From Anaerolineaceae bacterium (GTDB lineage: Bacteria; Chloroflexota; Anaerolineae; JAAYZQ01), in the NCBI GenBank assembly GCA_012514775.1, contig JAAYZQ010000409.1:1-14335 (forward strand): a stretch of DNA of 14,335 nt. The letters run 5' to 3'. Positions within the stretch are counted from its first letter, which is position 1; every line of letters starts with the position of its first letter. Below are positions 6,782 to 12,968 of this stretch, piece after piece. A program made the translations under genes and the position numbers. The notes under the pieces are model-generated. The model searched no databases. It worked only from the letters and a program-made list of their open reading frames with translations, and was not told the DNA's origin.

Positions 6782-7878
6782 CAAAACCCATTGCCTTGTA
6801 TGACCTCAGCCACCAGGAGCTGACCGAGCTGCTCACCTCCTGGGGCGAGCCCCGGTTCCGCGCCGACCAGGTGTGGGGCTGGCTCTATCGCTCGCTGGTG
6901 GACGACGTGGCCGGGATGAAGAACCTGCCGCAGTCCCTGCGCGAAAGGCTGGCGGCAGAGACGGTCCTGAACCTCCTGGAGCCCGTGGCCGAGCAGGAAT
7001 CCCTTTCGGGCCAGACGCGCAAGGTGCTCTTTCGCCTGGCCGACGGCAACACGCTGGAGAGCGTCCTCATGCTCTACGACGAGCGGCGCACGGCCTGCAT
7101 CTCGTCGCAGGTGGGCTGCGGCATGGGCTGTACCTTTTGCGCCACGGGACAGGGCGGCCTGGCGCGCAACCTCACCGCGGGCGAGATCCTGGCCCAGGTG
7201 CTCTACTTTGCCCGCGGGCTGCGGGCCGTCGAGATCGAGCGGGCCGCGGCCGCGGGCGACCGCGCCCGGCTGGAGGAGCAGCCCGTCACGAACCTGGTGT
7301 TCATGGGCATGGGCGAGCCCCTGGCGAACTATGCCGCTACCCGGAAGGCCATCGAAACCCTGGGCGATGAGCGGGGTTATAACCTTGGAGCCAGGCGCGT
7401 GACCGTGTCGACCGTGGGCCTGGTGCCAGGCATCCGCCGGCTGGCCGAGGAGGGCTTGCCCGTGAACCTCGCGGTGTCGCTGCACGCCGCCGACGACGAG
7501 CTGAGGGACCGGCTGGTGCCCGTGAACCGGCGCTATCCTCTGGGCGAGTTGCTGCCCGCCGTCCGGGCCTATGCGGCGAAAACCGGGAGGCGGGTGACCA
7601 TTGAGTATGCTCTCATCGACGGCGTGAACGACTCGGTGGAGCAGGCCCGGCGCCTGTCTGGCTTGCTGGAAGGGCTGTTGTGCCACGTGAACCTGATCCC
7701 GTTGAACCCCACGCCCGGGGTGGCCCTCCAGCCCTCTCCGCGGGAGATGGTGGACGCGTTTCGGAACGAGCTGGAGTGGGCGGGCATCCCCGCCACGGTG
7801 CGCATGCGCCGCGGAATCGACATCGAGGCCGGCTGCGGGCAGTTGCGGCGCCGGGAAGCGGGCGAAAGCCCTCGCTAA
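6778..7878 (+). CDS. rlmN: Dual-specificity RNA methyltransferase RlmN
   Basis: This radical-SAM enzyme methylates C2 of adenine 2503 in 23S rRNA and A37 in some tRNAs, in the cytosol. The 366-residue protein shows the 4Fe-4S motif CGMGCTFC (C114, C118, C121), the methyl-carrying cysteine pair C107 (in ACISSQVGC) and C353 (in IEAGCGQL), and GMGEPL (177-182). The [12 protein letters not shown] end is typical of RlmN and distinguishes it from Cfr only weakly. Genome context (rpe, rpmB next) supports RlmN. A charged, Ala-rich stretch at about 147-168 is longer than in the E. coli enzyme. The start GTG overlaps the phosphatase stop by 4 bp. Confidence 0.96.
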   Translation: MTKPIALYDLSHQELTELLTSWGEPRFRADQVWGWLYRSLVDDVAGMKNLPQSLRERLAAETVLNLLEPVAEQESLSGQTRKVLFRLADGNTLESVLMLYDERRTACISSQVGCGMGCTFCATGQGGLARNLTAGEILAQVLYFARGLRAVEIERAAAAGDRARLEEQPVTNLVFMGMGEPLANYAATRKAIETLGDERGYNLGARRVTVSTVGLVPGIRRLAEEGLPVNLAVSLHAADDELRDRLVPVNRRYPLGELLPAVRAYAAKTGRRVTIEYALIDGVNDSVEQARRLSGLLEGLLCHVNLIPLNPTPGVALQPSPREMVDAFRNELEWAGIPATVRMRRGIDIEAGCGQLRRREAGESPR

Positions 7879-7881
7879 GGC

Positions 7882-7910
7882 TTGCATTTTTGCTCAAAAG
7901 AATGTATGAT
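7882..7910 (+). promoter_or_regulatory. Sigma-70 type promoter of rpe
   Basis: TTGCAT (7882-7887) and TATGAT (7905-7910) are separated by 17 bp, and the start would be near 7917. This AT-rich patch stands out in a GC-rich surrounding and lies wholly in the 59-bp gap between rlmN and rpe. It allows rpe expression independent of the upstream operon. Confidence 0.65.
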
Positions 7911-7923
7911 TCTGCTTGAGCAA
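7890..7923. repeat. Inverted repeat overlapping the rpe -10 box
   Basis: TTGCTCAA (7890-7897) is inverted as TTGAGCAA (7916-7923), with an inner pair AGAAT (7899-7903) and ATTCT (7909-7913) around a 5-nt loop GTATG. The element covers the -10 box and predicted start of rpe. No T-run follows it on the plus strand, so an operator or leader hairpin is likelier than a terminator for rlmN. Confidence 0.55.
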
Positions 7924-7927
7924 GAGT

Positions 7928-7931
7928 GGAG
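7928..7931 (+). promoter_or_regulatory. Ribosome-binding site deciding the rpe start
   Basis: GGAG at 7928-7931 lies 6 nt before the GTG at 7938, whereas the earlier in-frame GTG at 7926 has no comparable site upstream. It therefore favours 7938 as the start. Confidence 0.6.
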
Positions 7932-7937
7932 AATGCT

Positions 7938-8600
7938 GTGGCTGGACGTGTAAAAATAGCGCCGTCGATCCTTGCGGCCGACTTTGCCCGGCTGGGCGCC
8001 GAGGTAGCCGAGGCCGAGGCGGCAGGCGCCGATTATATTCATGTGGACGTGATGGACGGGCACTTTGTGCCCAACCTCACCATGGGCCCGCCCATCGTCA
8101 GAGCCGTTCGGCGTGTTACAGAGCTGCCCCTGGACGTGCACCTGATGATGGAGGCCCCGGAACGTTACCTGGCCGATTTTGCCGAGGCCGGCGCCAACAT
8201 CCTGACCGTGCACGTCGAGACGTGCCCGCACCTGCATCGCACGGTGGAACAGATCAAGGAGCTTGGCTGCCGGGCCGGGGTTACCCTCAACCCGGCCACG
8301 CCGGCTGCCAGCCTGCAAGAGATTTTGCGCTTTGCCGATCTTGTGCTGGTCATGACCGTCAATCCTGGCTTTGGCGGCCAGCGCTATATCGAGGGGATAG
8401 AGGACAAGATCGGGCAGGTACGGGCCATGCTGGACGACGGCGGGCTGCACGCCGAGCTGGAGGTGGATGGCGGCATCGACGCCGAGACGGCGGGCCGGGT
8501 TGTGCGGGCAGGAGCAGACGTGCTGGTGGCAGGGACGGCGATTTTTGGTGCGGAAGAAGGCGTACGCAGTGCTATCGAGCGGATCCGCAATGCGTTCTGA
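7938..8600 (+). CDS. rpe: Ribulose-phosphate 3-epimerase
   Basis: Rpe interconverts ribulose-5-phosphate and xylulose-5-phosphate in the pentose phosphate pathway. The 220-residue TIM barrel has all family signatures: KIAPSILAADF at the N-terminus, the metal and acid cluster HVDVMDGHFVPNLTMGP, DVHLMM, VMTVNPGFGGQ, and the C-terminal EVDGGID followed by GADVLVAGTAIFG, which binds the phosphate. The start is placed at GTG 7938 from its GGAG site and the usual short N-terminus. GTG 7926 would add four residues (MENA). It has its own promoter after rlmN and is convergent with rpmB. Confidence 0.96.
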   Translation: MAGRVKIAPSILAADFARLGAEVAEAEAAGADYIHVDVMDGHFVPNLTMGPPIVRAVRRVTELPLDVHLMMEAPERYLADFAEAGANILTVHVETCPHLHRTVEQIKELGCRAGVTLNPATPAASLQEILRFADLVLVMTVNPGFGGQRYIEGIEDKIGQVRAMLDDGGLHAELEVDGGIDAETAGRVVRAGADVLVAGTAIFGAEEGVRSAIERIRNAF

Positions 8601-8614
8601 GGGCAAAGCGAGAA

Positions 8615-8648
8615 CCCGTCCGCTGCAGCCGGGGCTGCAAGGGACGGG
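8615..8648 (-). terminator. Strong nested hairpin, probable terminator for rpmB
   Basis: CCCGTCC (8615-8621) pairs with GGACGGG (8642-8648). Inside, TGCAGCC (8624-8630) pairs with GGCTGCA (8633-8639). In the minus-strand transcript the hairpin is followed by a partly U-rich tail (TTCTCGCTTT, 8614-8605), which suggests termination of rpmB. The plus side has no T-tract. Confidence 0.5.
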
Positions 8649-8657
8649 CTCCCATTC

Positions 8658-8695
8658 CTGCGGAAGGCGGCCTGGACCGCCGGCAGTTTTCTTTT
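8658..8695 (+). terminator. Rho-independent terminator of rpe
   Basis: GGCGG (8666-8670) pairs with CCGCC (8677-8681) across a 6-nt loop. CTGC (8658-8661) and GCAG (8683-8686) can extend the stem after a small asymmetric bulge. TTTTCTTTT (8687-8695) follows directly. It ends two bases before the rpmB stop codon on the other strand. Confidence 0.75.
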
Positions 8696-8697
8696 GC

Positions 8698-8886
8698 TCA
8701 GGTAGTCTGGCGCTTGTTCAGGGTGCGCAGGCAGCGCGTGCAGAGGGTCATCCGCTGGGGCCGCCCATCGCGGTAGATGGTAACCTTCTGAACGTTGGGC
8801 TTCCACTGGCGCTTGGTGTGCACCATGGAGTGGCTGACGTTGTGCCCAAACGATGGTGTCTTGCCGCAAATTTCACATTTTGCCAT
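8698..8886 (-). CDS. rpmB: 50S ribosomal protein bL28 (zinc-binding form)
   Basis: The 62-residue protein begins MAKCEICGKTPSFGHNVSHS and contains two CxxC pairs (C4/C7 and C49/C52), the zinc-ribbon version of L28. The segment KPNVQKVTIYRDGRPQRMTLCTRCLRTL is characteristic of the family. The ATG at 8886 is preceded by AGGAGAGG with 7-nt spacing. It stands alone on the minus strand between rpe and the asp23-fakA operon. In Bacillus rpmB lies in the same neighbourhood next to the asp23-like gene. Confidence 0.96.
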   Translation of the reverse strand: MAKCEICGKTPSFGHNVSHSMVHTKRQWKPNVQKVTIYRDGRPQRMTLCTRCLRTLNKRQTT

Positions 8887-8912
8887 AATTGCACCTCTCC
8901 TACATAGATAGA

Positions 8913-8933
8913 GCCAGCCTGGAAAGCGCTGGC
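8913..8933 (-). other. Small hairpin in the rpmB leader
   Basis: GCCAGC (8913-8918) and GCTGGC (8928-8933) form a 6-bp stem with a 9-nt loop inside the predicted 67-nt leader of rpmB. Ribosomal protein leaders are often autoregulatory, but no known L28 leader motif is recognised, so this is only a structural note. Confidence 0.3.
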
Positions 8934-8959
8934 CCGACGTGGTCCGGTTTGCGGCGACT

Positions 8960-8988
8960 ATCATACCACAGGCCGGTCCACAGTGCAA
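8960..8988 (-). promoter_or_regulatory. Extended -10 promoter of rpmB
   Basis: On the minus strand, TTGCAC (8988-8983) is followed after 17 bp by TATGAT (8965-8960), with TG one base before the hexamer. Initiation would be near 8953. The remainder of the divergent gap (8989-9131) shows no equally clear plus-strand promoter for the asp23 operon. Confidence 0.6.
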
Positions 8989-9131
8989 ACCGGGCAAGGT
9001 GTAGTGCGCAATGTGGTGCTTATCGAAGAGTTGAGGGTCCTGGAAGTGCGAGTTGGAACGGTCCTGGATGGTGTACCGGTCATGGAAATCGGAATGCAGT
9101 CGCACAAGCACAGGAGGTCAGGGGACGATCC

Positions 9132-9482
9132 ATGGAACAGAGCAGCCTGGGAAAGATCGAGGTAACGCCGACGGCGATCGCCAGCCTGGCGAGCCAGGCC
9201 GTCCTCGAGTGTTATGGCGTGGTCGGCATGGCCGTCAAGGACCTGGCAAGTGGTCTCGTCCAGATCCTGGCGCCCGCCAGTCACAGGCGCGGGGTCAATG
9301 TCCAGATCCTCGACGGCGAGATTATCATCGATCTGTACGTAGTCATCGAATATGGCACGCGCATTGCTATTGTTGCGCGCAACATGCAGAGCGCCGTCAA
9401 ATATACCGTGGAGCGTGCCCTGGGCGTGCCGGTGACCGCGGTGAATGTGCACGTTCAGGACCTTCGAGTGAGCGCCGACTAG
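9132..9482 (+). CDS. Asp23/Gls24 family envelope stress protein (DUF322, YloU-like)
   Basis: The 116-residue protein reads MEQSSLGKIEVTPTAIASLA and continues with GVVGMAVKDL, VNVQILDGEIIIDLYVVIEYGTRI and a C-terminal ALGVPVTAVNVHVQDLRV, which is the standard Asp23 pattern. Family members associate with the membrane periphery in Gram-positive bacteria and respond to envelope stress; their biochemical activity is unknown. The ATG at 9132 follows AGGGGA with about 6-nt spacing, and a fuller AGGAGG lies 14 nt upstream. It sits directly before the fakA-like gene, as yloU does before yloV in Bacillus, so a link to envelope lipid metabolism is plausible. Confidence 0.92.
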   Translation: MEQSSLGKIEVTPTAIASLASQAVLECYGVVGMAVKDLASGLVQILAPASHRRGVNVQILDGEIIIDLYVVIEYGTRIAIVARNMQSAVKYTVERALGVPVTAVNVHVQDLRVSAD

Positions 9483-9488
9483 GGCTTT

Positions 9489-9512
9489 GCCCGGCCACCC
9501 TCGGGGCCGGGC
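9489..9512 (+). other. Perfect hairpin between asp23-like and fakA-like genes
   Basis: GCCCGGCC (9489-9496) and GGCCGGGC (9505-9512) form an 8-bp all-GC stem with an 8-nt loop, 6 bp after the asp23 stop. No T-run follows, so it is probably not a terminator. It may protect the 3' end of asp23 mRNA or hold back downstream expression. Confidence 0.55.
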
Positions 9513-9540
9513 TGCGGAGAGAGCGTGATCAATAGAAGCC

Positions 9541-9546
9541 AGGAGG
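9541..9546 (+). promoter_or_regulatory. Consensus ribosome-binding site supporting a TTG start
   Basis: A full AGGAGG lies 8 nt before the TTG at 9555. The competing GTG at 9525 has only GGAGA at 9516-9520, close to the hairpin. This favours TTG as the fakA-like start. Confidence 0.6.
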
Positions 9547-9554
9547 CAGCAGCA

Positions 9555-11234
9555 TTGACCGAACATCGTGATGACAACATCGAGCGAGACGTGGCTCCAG
9601 CGGGGCGCCGGCCGGTGAGTGCCAGGCAGTCCTGCGACGGGCAGGGCCTGAAGCGCCTCATGGGCGCGGGCCTTGCCTGGCTGGAACGCCACCAGGCTGC
9701 CATCAACGCTCTCAACGTCTACCCCGTGCCTGACGGCGACACGGGCACCAACATGTTGCTCACCATGCAGTCGGCCTACCAGGAGATCCAGGATTCCCCC
9801 GAAGAAGAGGTGGGGATTATTGCCCAGAAGGTGGCCCACGGCGCGCTGATGGGCGCCAGGGGAAACTCCGGGGTCATCCTGTCGCAGATCTTTCGCGGCT
9901 TTGCCCGCAGCCTGGAAAAGCTGGAAGTCTTTGAGAGCGTTCACTTTGCCGCGGCGCTGCGAGAGGCGGCCGCCACGGCGTACAAGGGCGTCATCAAGCC
10001 GGTGGAGGGCACCATCCTGACCGTTGCGCGGGAGGCGGCCGAAGAGGCGGTTCCCGCCGCCGCGGGCAGCGACGACCTGGTCTATGTCCTGGAGCGGGTG
10101 GTGCAGGCGGCCAGGGAGTCGGTGGCCCGCACCCCGTCCCTGCTGCCCGTCCTGGCCGAGGCGGGGGTCATCGACGCGGGAGGCCAGGGCCTGTATATCA
10201 TCCTGGAGGGTATGCTCCGCTACACGAGGGGAGAACGCCTGCACATCGATACCGAGATGGCCGCCGCCATGGGCCTCCAGGCCCTTCACCTCGAGAGCGA
10301 GGGGGAGTACGGCTACGACATCCAGTTCATCGTCCACGGGCAGAACCTGGACGTCGACGAGATCCGGGCGTGCATCGCCTCCATGGGCGACTGCGCCCTG
10401 GTGGTGGGTGACTCCAAGGCCGTCAAGGTGCACGTCCACTCGCCCGAGCCCGGCACGCCCATCAACTATGGCGCCAGCCTGGGATCCTTGAGCCGGGTCA
10501 TTGTCGAGAACATGCAAGAGCAGTACCAGGAGTTTGTCCTGAGCAAGGCGCAACCCTCCGGCACTCCCGAGCCGCCCCTGGGCATCGGCACCGTGGTGGT
10601 GGCGCCGGGCGTTGGCCTGCACACGGTTTTTCAGAGCCTGGGCGCCAGCGCCGTGGTATCGGGCGGGCAGACCATGAACCCGAGCACCGAAGAGTTGCTG
10701 AAGGCGGTGGAGAGCGTCGCCAGCGACGAGGTCATCATCCTGCCCAACAACAAGAACATTGTCATGACCGCCGAGCAGACCCGGGCGCTCTCGGAGAAAA
10801 AGGTCTCGGTGGTGCCGACCATCACCATCCCACAGGGGATCTCGGCCCTCCTGGCCCTGAACTACCAGGCCGACCTGGAGACCAACGCCCGGGTGATGGG
10901 CGAAGCGGCCAAGAGCATCCAGACGGTAGAGGTCACCACGGCCGTGCGCTCGGCGCAGGTGAACGGCATGAGCGTACAGGAGGGGGAGGTCATCGGCCTG
11001 GTGAACGGCAAGCTGACGGTGAAGGGCAGCTCTCCGGGCCAGGTGGTCCTCCAGGCCCTGGCCGAGGTCGACGCGGCCAGTTACGAGATCATAACCGTGT
11101 ACTATGGGGAATCGGTGACCGTAGACGAGGCCGAGGAGCTGGCAGCCAGGATCCAGGAGGTCTACTCGGAGCAAGAGATCGAACTCGTGGATGGCGGCCA
11201 GCCCCATTACCACTATATCCTATCTGCAGAATAG
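9555..11234 (+). CDS. fakA: Fatty acid kinase catalytic subunit (FakA / YloV, DhaL domain)
   Basis: FakA phosphorylates fatty acids held by FakB proteins to acyl-phosphates for phospholipid synthesis. The 559-residue protein has the N-terminal DhaL ATP-binding domain with DGDTGTNM (60-67), GARGNSG (100-106) and DAGGQG (207-212). The middle domain contains EYGYDIQFIV and KVHVHSPEPG. The C-terminal domain has GGQTMNPST (370-378) and LPNNKNIVM (396-404), ending GGQPHYHYILSAE, the typical FakA terminus. The usual cysteine of the middle domain (GYC) is Asp255 here. Residues 1-28 have no counterpart that I recognise. The TTG start is chosen from its AGGAGG; GTG 9525 would add ten residues. Two DegV/FakB genes follow directly, strengthening the kinase assignment over dihydroxyacetone kinase. 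Confidence 0.9.
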   Translation: MTEHRDDNIERDVAPAGRRPVSARQSCDGQGLKRLMGAGLAWLERHQAAINALNVYPVPDGDTGTNMLLTMQSAYQEIQDSPEEEVGIIAQKVAHGALMGARGNSGVILSQIFRGFARSLEKLEVFESVHFAAALREAAATAYKGVIKPVEGTILTVAREAAEEAVPAAAGSDDLVYVLERVVQAARESVARTPSLLPVLAEAGVIDAGGQGLYIILEGMLRYTRGERLHIDTEMAAAMGLQALHLESEGEYGYDIQFIVHGQNLDVDEIRACIASMGDCALVVGDSKAVKVHVHSPEPGTPINYGASLGSLSRVIVENMQEQYQEFVLSKAQPSGTPEPPLGIGTVVVAPGVGLHTVFQSLGASAVVSGGQTMNPSTEELLKAVESVASDEVIILPNNKNIVMTAEQTRALSEKKVSVVPTITIPQGISALLALNYQADLETNARVMGEAAKSIQTVEVTTAVRSAQVNGMSVQEGEVIGLVNGKLTVKGSSPGQVVLQALAEVDAASYEIITVYYGESVTVDEAEELAARIQEVYSEQEIELVDGGQPHYHYILSAE

Positions 11235-11241
11235 GTGCGCC

Positions 11242-12096
11242 ATGGCAAACGCACGAATTGTAACCGACGTGACAGCGGATTTGGAGCCGGAAGTCATCGA
11301 GAGGCTCAAGATTGAAGTGCTGCCTGTCGACATTCAATTGGGCAGTGAAACCTACCGCTTGAACCAGGGCGATAGCTGGGAGCCCCTCTTTCGACGCATG
11401 ACCGACTCGCCCGCACGCGGAGCAAAGGCTACCGTTTCCAGCAACGAATTTCAGCAGACCTTTGCACGCTTGAACCGCGAGACGGAAGAGATCCTGGTCC
11501 TCGTCAGCTCGGGCAAGCTGAGCGACGCGTATCACCAGGCGCGGGCTGCCGCTCGCTCCTTTCTCGGACGCTGCCGGATCGTCGTCCTCGATTCCCTGTC
11601 GGCCTCGTGGGGCCTGAGCCTCATGGTCAAGGCCGCCGCCGAGGCGGCGGATCAGGGTCGCTCCCTGGACGAGATCGTACGCCTGGTGCGGGGCTTGTTG
11701 CCCCACGTCTACCTGGTCTTTTTCGTGGAGCGCCTGGACTACCTGGAGCACGGAGGGCGCATCGGGCCTGCCCAGGCCCTCCTGGGCACCATGCTCCAGA
11801 TCAAGCCGTTGCTCCTCATCGAGGACGGCGAGATCGTGTCCATGGAAAAGGTGCGCACCCGGCTGCAGGCCGTGGAAAAGCTGGTGGACTTTGTGGCCGA
11901 GTTTGCCCGCGTGCAACAGGTGGTGATCCTGCAAAGCCCGGTGAACAACGAGCTCAACGATCTCGTCGAGGAGTTGACGACCCAACTGGGCATCGCCTTG
12001 CCCGGGAAAAAGTTCGAATCGATAAAGTACGATCCTGTGCTGGCCTGCCACCTGGGACCCGAGGCCCTGGGCGTGGTGGTCTACGAGGGAGCCTAG
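11242..12096 (+). CDS. DegV family protein 1 (FakB-like fatty acid carrier, atypical motifs)
   Basis: The 284-residue protein matches the DegV fold: IVTDVTADL (6-14), a SSGKLSDAY segment (89-97), ERLDYLEHGGRI (163-174), MLQIKPLL (184-191) and CHLGPEALGV (269-278). FakB proteins bind one fatty acid and hand it to FakA. Several pocket motifs deviate from the norm: D-V-T-A-D instead of D-S-T-A-D, TVSSNEF in place of TSQPS, and S-D-A in place of S-G-T. It may therefore hold a different lipid or bind differently. The ATG at 11242 lies 7 bp after the fakA stop with AGGTG upstream. Its stop is part of TAGTG, coupling it to the second DegV gene. Confidence 0.9.
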   Translation: MANARIVTDVTADLEPEVIERLKIEVLPVDIQLGSETYRLNQGDSWEPLFRRMTDSPARGAKATVSSNEFQQTFARLNRETEEILVLVSSGKLSDAYHQARAAARSFLGRCRIVVLDSLSASWGLSLMVKAAAEAADQGRSLDEIVRLVRGLLPHVYLVFFVERLDYLEHGGRIGPAQALLGTMLQIKPLLLIEDGEIVSMEKVRTRLQAVEKLVDFVAEFARVQQVVILQSPVNNELNDLVEELTTQLGIALPGKKFESIKYDPVLACHLGPEALGVVVYEGA

Positions 12097-12968
12097 TGAC
12101 CAGGGTTCAGGTTGTCACGGATAGCACGTCTGACCTGCCCGCGGAGCTGGCGTCCGCCCTACGGATTTCCGTAGTCCCCTGCCAGCTTCTGTGGGGAGAG
12201 GAAACTTACCGGGACGGGGTGGATATTCCGCCGCCCGAGTTTTTTCGCCGGCTGGCGACAAGCCGGGAGCTGCCGCGGACCTCGCAGCCCCCGGTGAGCG
12301 CCTTTTTGCAGGTGTACGAGAGGCTGCTGAACGGCGAGGGAGCCGAAGCGGTGGTCTCGGTTCACGTGGCGGGCAGCCTGAGCGGCACGGTCAACGCTGC
12401 CTGGGCGGCGTCGCAGTGCCTGGCGACGCCCGGCCGGGTGGCCGTCGTCGATTCCGGACAGGTCTCCATGGGCCTTGGCTGGGCCGCCGTGGAGGCGGCG
12501 AGGATGGCAGCCAACGGGGCCGGCCTGGCGGAGGTTGCGCGGGCGACACAGGAGCTGGGGCCGCGCCTGAAAACGGCGGCCATGATCGACAGCCTGGATA
12601 ACCTGCGCAAGGGGGGTCGCATCAACCAGTTCTCGGCCCTGCTGGGCACGGCCCTTCAGATCAAGCCCCTGGTGAGCCTGGATAGCGGCCAGGTGTCCAT
12701 CTGGGCCAGGGTGCGCTCGCGGTCCAAGGCATTGCTGGCCCTGGTGGAGCGGGTGCGTTCCTGGGGGCCGCTGGCCGAAGTGGCCGTGTTGCACGCAGGG
12801 GCCGAGGATCTGGCGCAGACGTTGGTGGCCCGCTTGCAGGATCTGTTCGCCGAGAGGGAGCCGTGCATTCTGCCGGCCGGCTCGGCACTGACGTCGCATC
12901 TGGGCCTGGGAGCCGTGGGGTTGTGTGCTCTGGTCGCCGGTGACCCGGTGCGTCCATTGGAGGGGTAA
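12096..12968 (+). CDS. DegV family protein 2 (FakB-like fatty acid carrier, canonical motifs)
   Basis: The 290-residue protein carries the textbook DegV motifs: VVTDSTSDLP (6-15), RTSQPP (61-66), HVAGSLSGT (90-98), IDSLDNLRKGGRI (164-176), LLGTALQIKP (182-191) and SHLGLGAVG (267-275). It is the better candidate for a normal FakB partner of the upstream kinase. The GTG start at 12096 overlaps the previous stop by one base (TAGTG), with GAGGGA 5 nt upstream. The stop overlaps the recG start in TAATG. The clear divergence from the first DegV protein argues for two ligand ranges and not a recent duplication. Confidence 0.92.
   Translation: MTRVQVVTDSTSDLPAELASALRISVVPCQLLWGEETYRDGVDIPPPEFFRRLATSRELPRTSQPPVSAFLQVYERLLNGEGAEAVVSVHVAGSLSGTVNAAWAASQCLATPGRVAVVDSGQVSMGLGWAAVEAARMAANGAGLAEVARATQELGPRLKTAAMIDSLDNLRKGGRINQFSALLGTALQIKPLVSLDSGQVSIWARVRSRSKALLALVERVRSWGPLAEVAVLHAGAEDLAQTLVARLQDLFAEREPCILPAGSALTSHLGLGAVGLCALVAGDPVRPLEG

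Larger units (their letters stand above)
8887..9131. other. Divergent intergenic region between rpmB and asp23-like gene
   Basis: The 245-bp stretch holds the rpmB promoter, leader and ribosome-binding site on the minus strand and the asp23 ribosome-binding region on the plus strand. GGTCCTGGA occurs twice, at 9036-9044 and 9060-9068, 24 bp apart. No convincing plus-strand promoter hexamers or small gene were found. Confidence 0.5.

Noticed and set aside
8983..9165. 60-codon GTG-start plus-strand frame ahead of the asp23-like gene
   Set aside because: It overlaps the rpmB promoter and the asp23 start, lacks a ribosome site and has no family resemblance. A leader peptide cannot be excluded but is unsupported.
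8961..11213. 750-codon open frame on the minus strand opposite asp23 and fakA
   Set aside because: It runs antisense across two well-identified genes and their gap, and its product is low-complexity His/Asp/Gly-rich. It is explained by GC codon bias.
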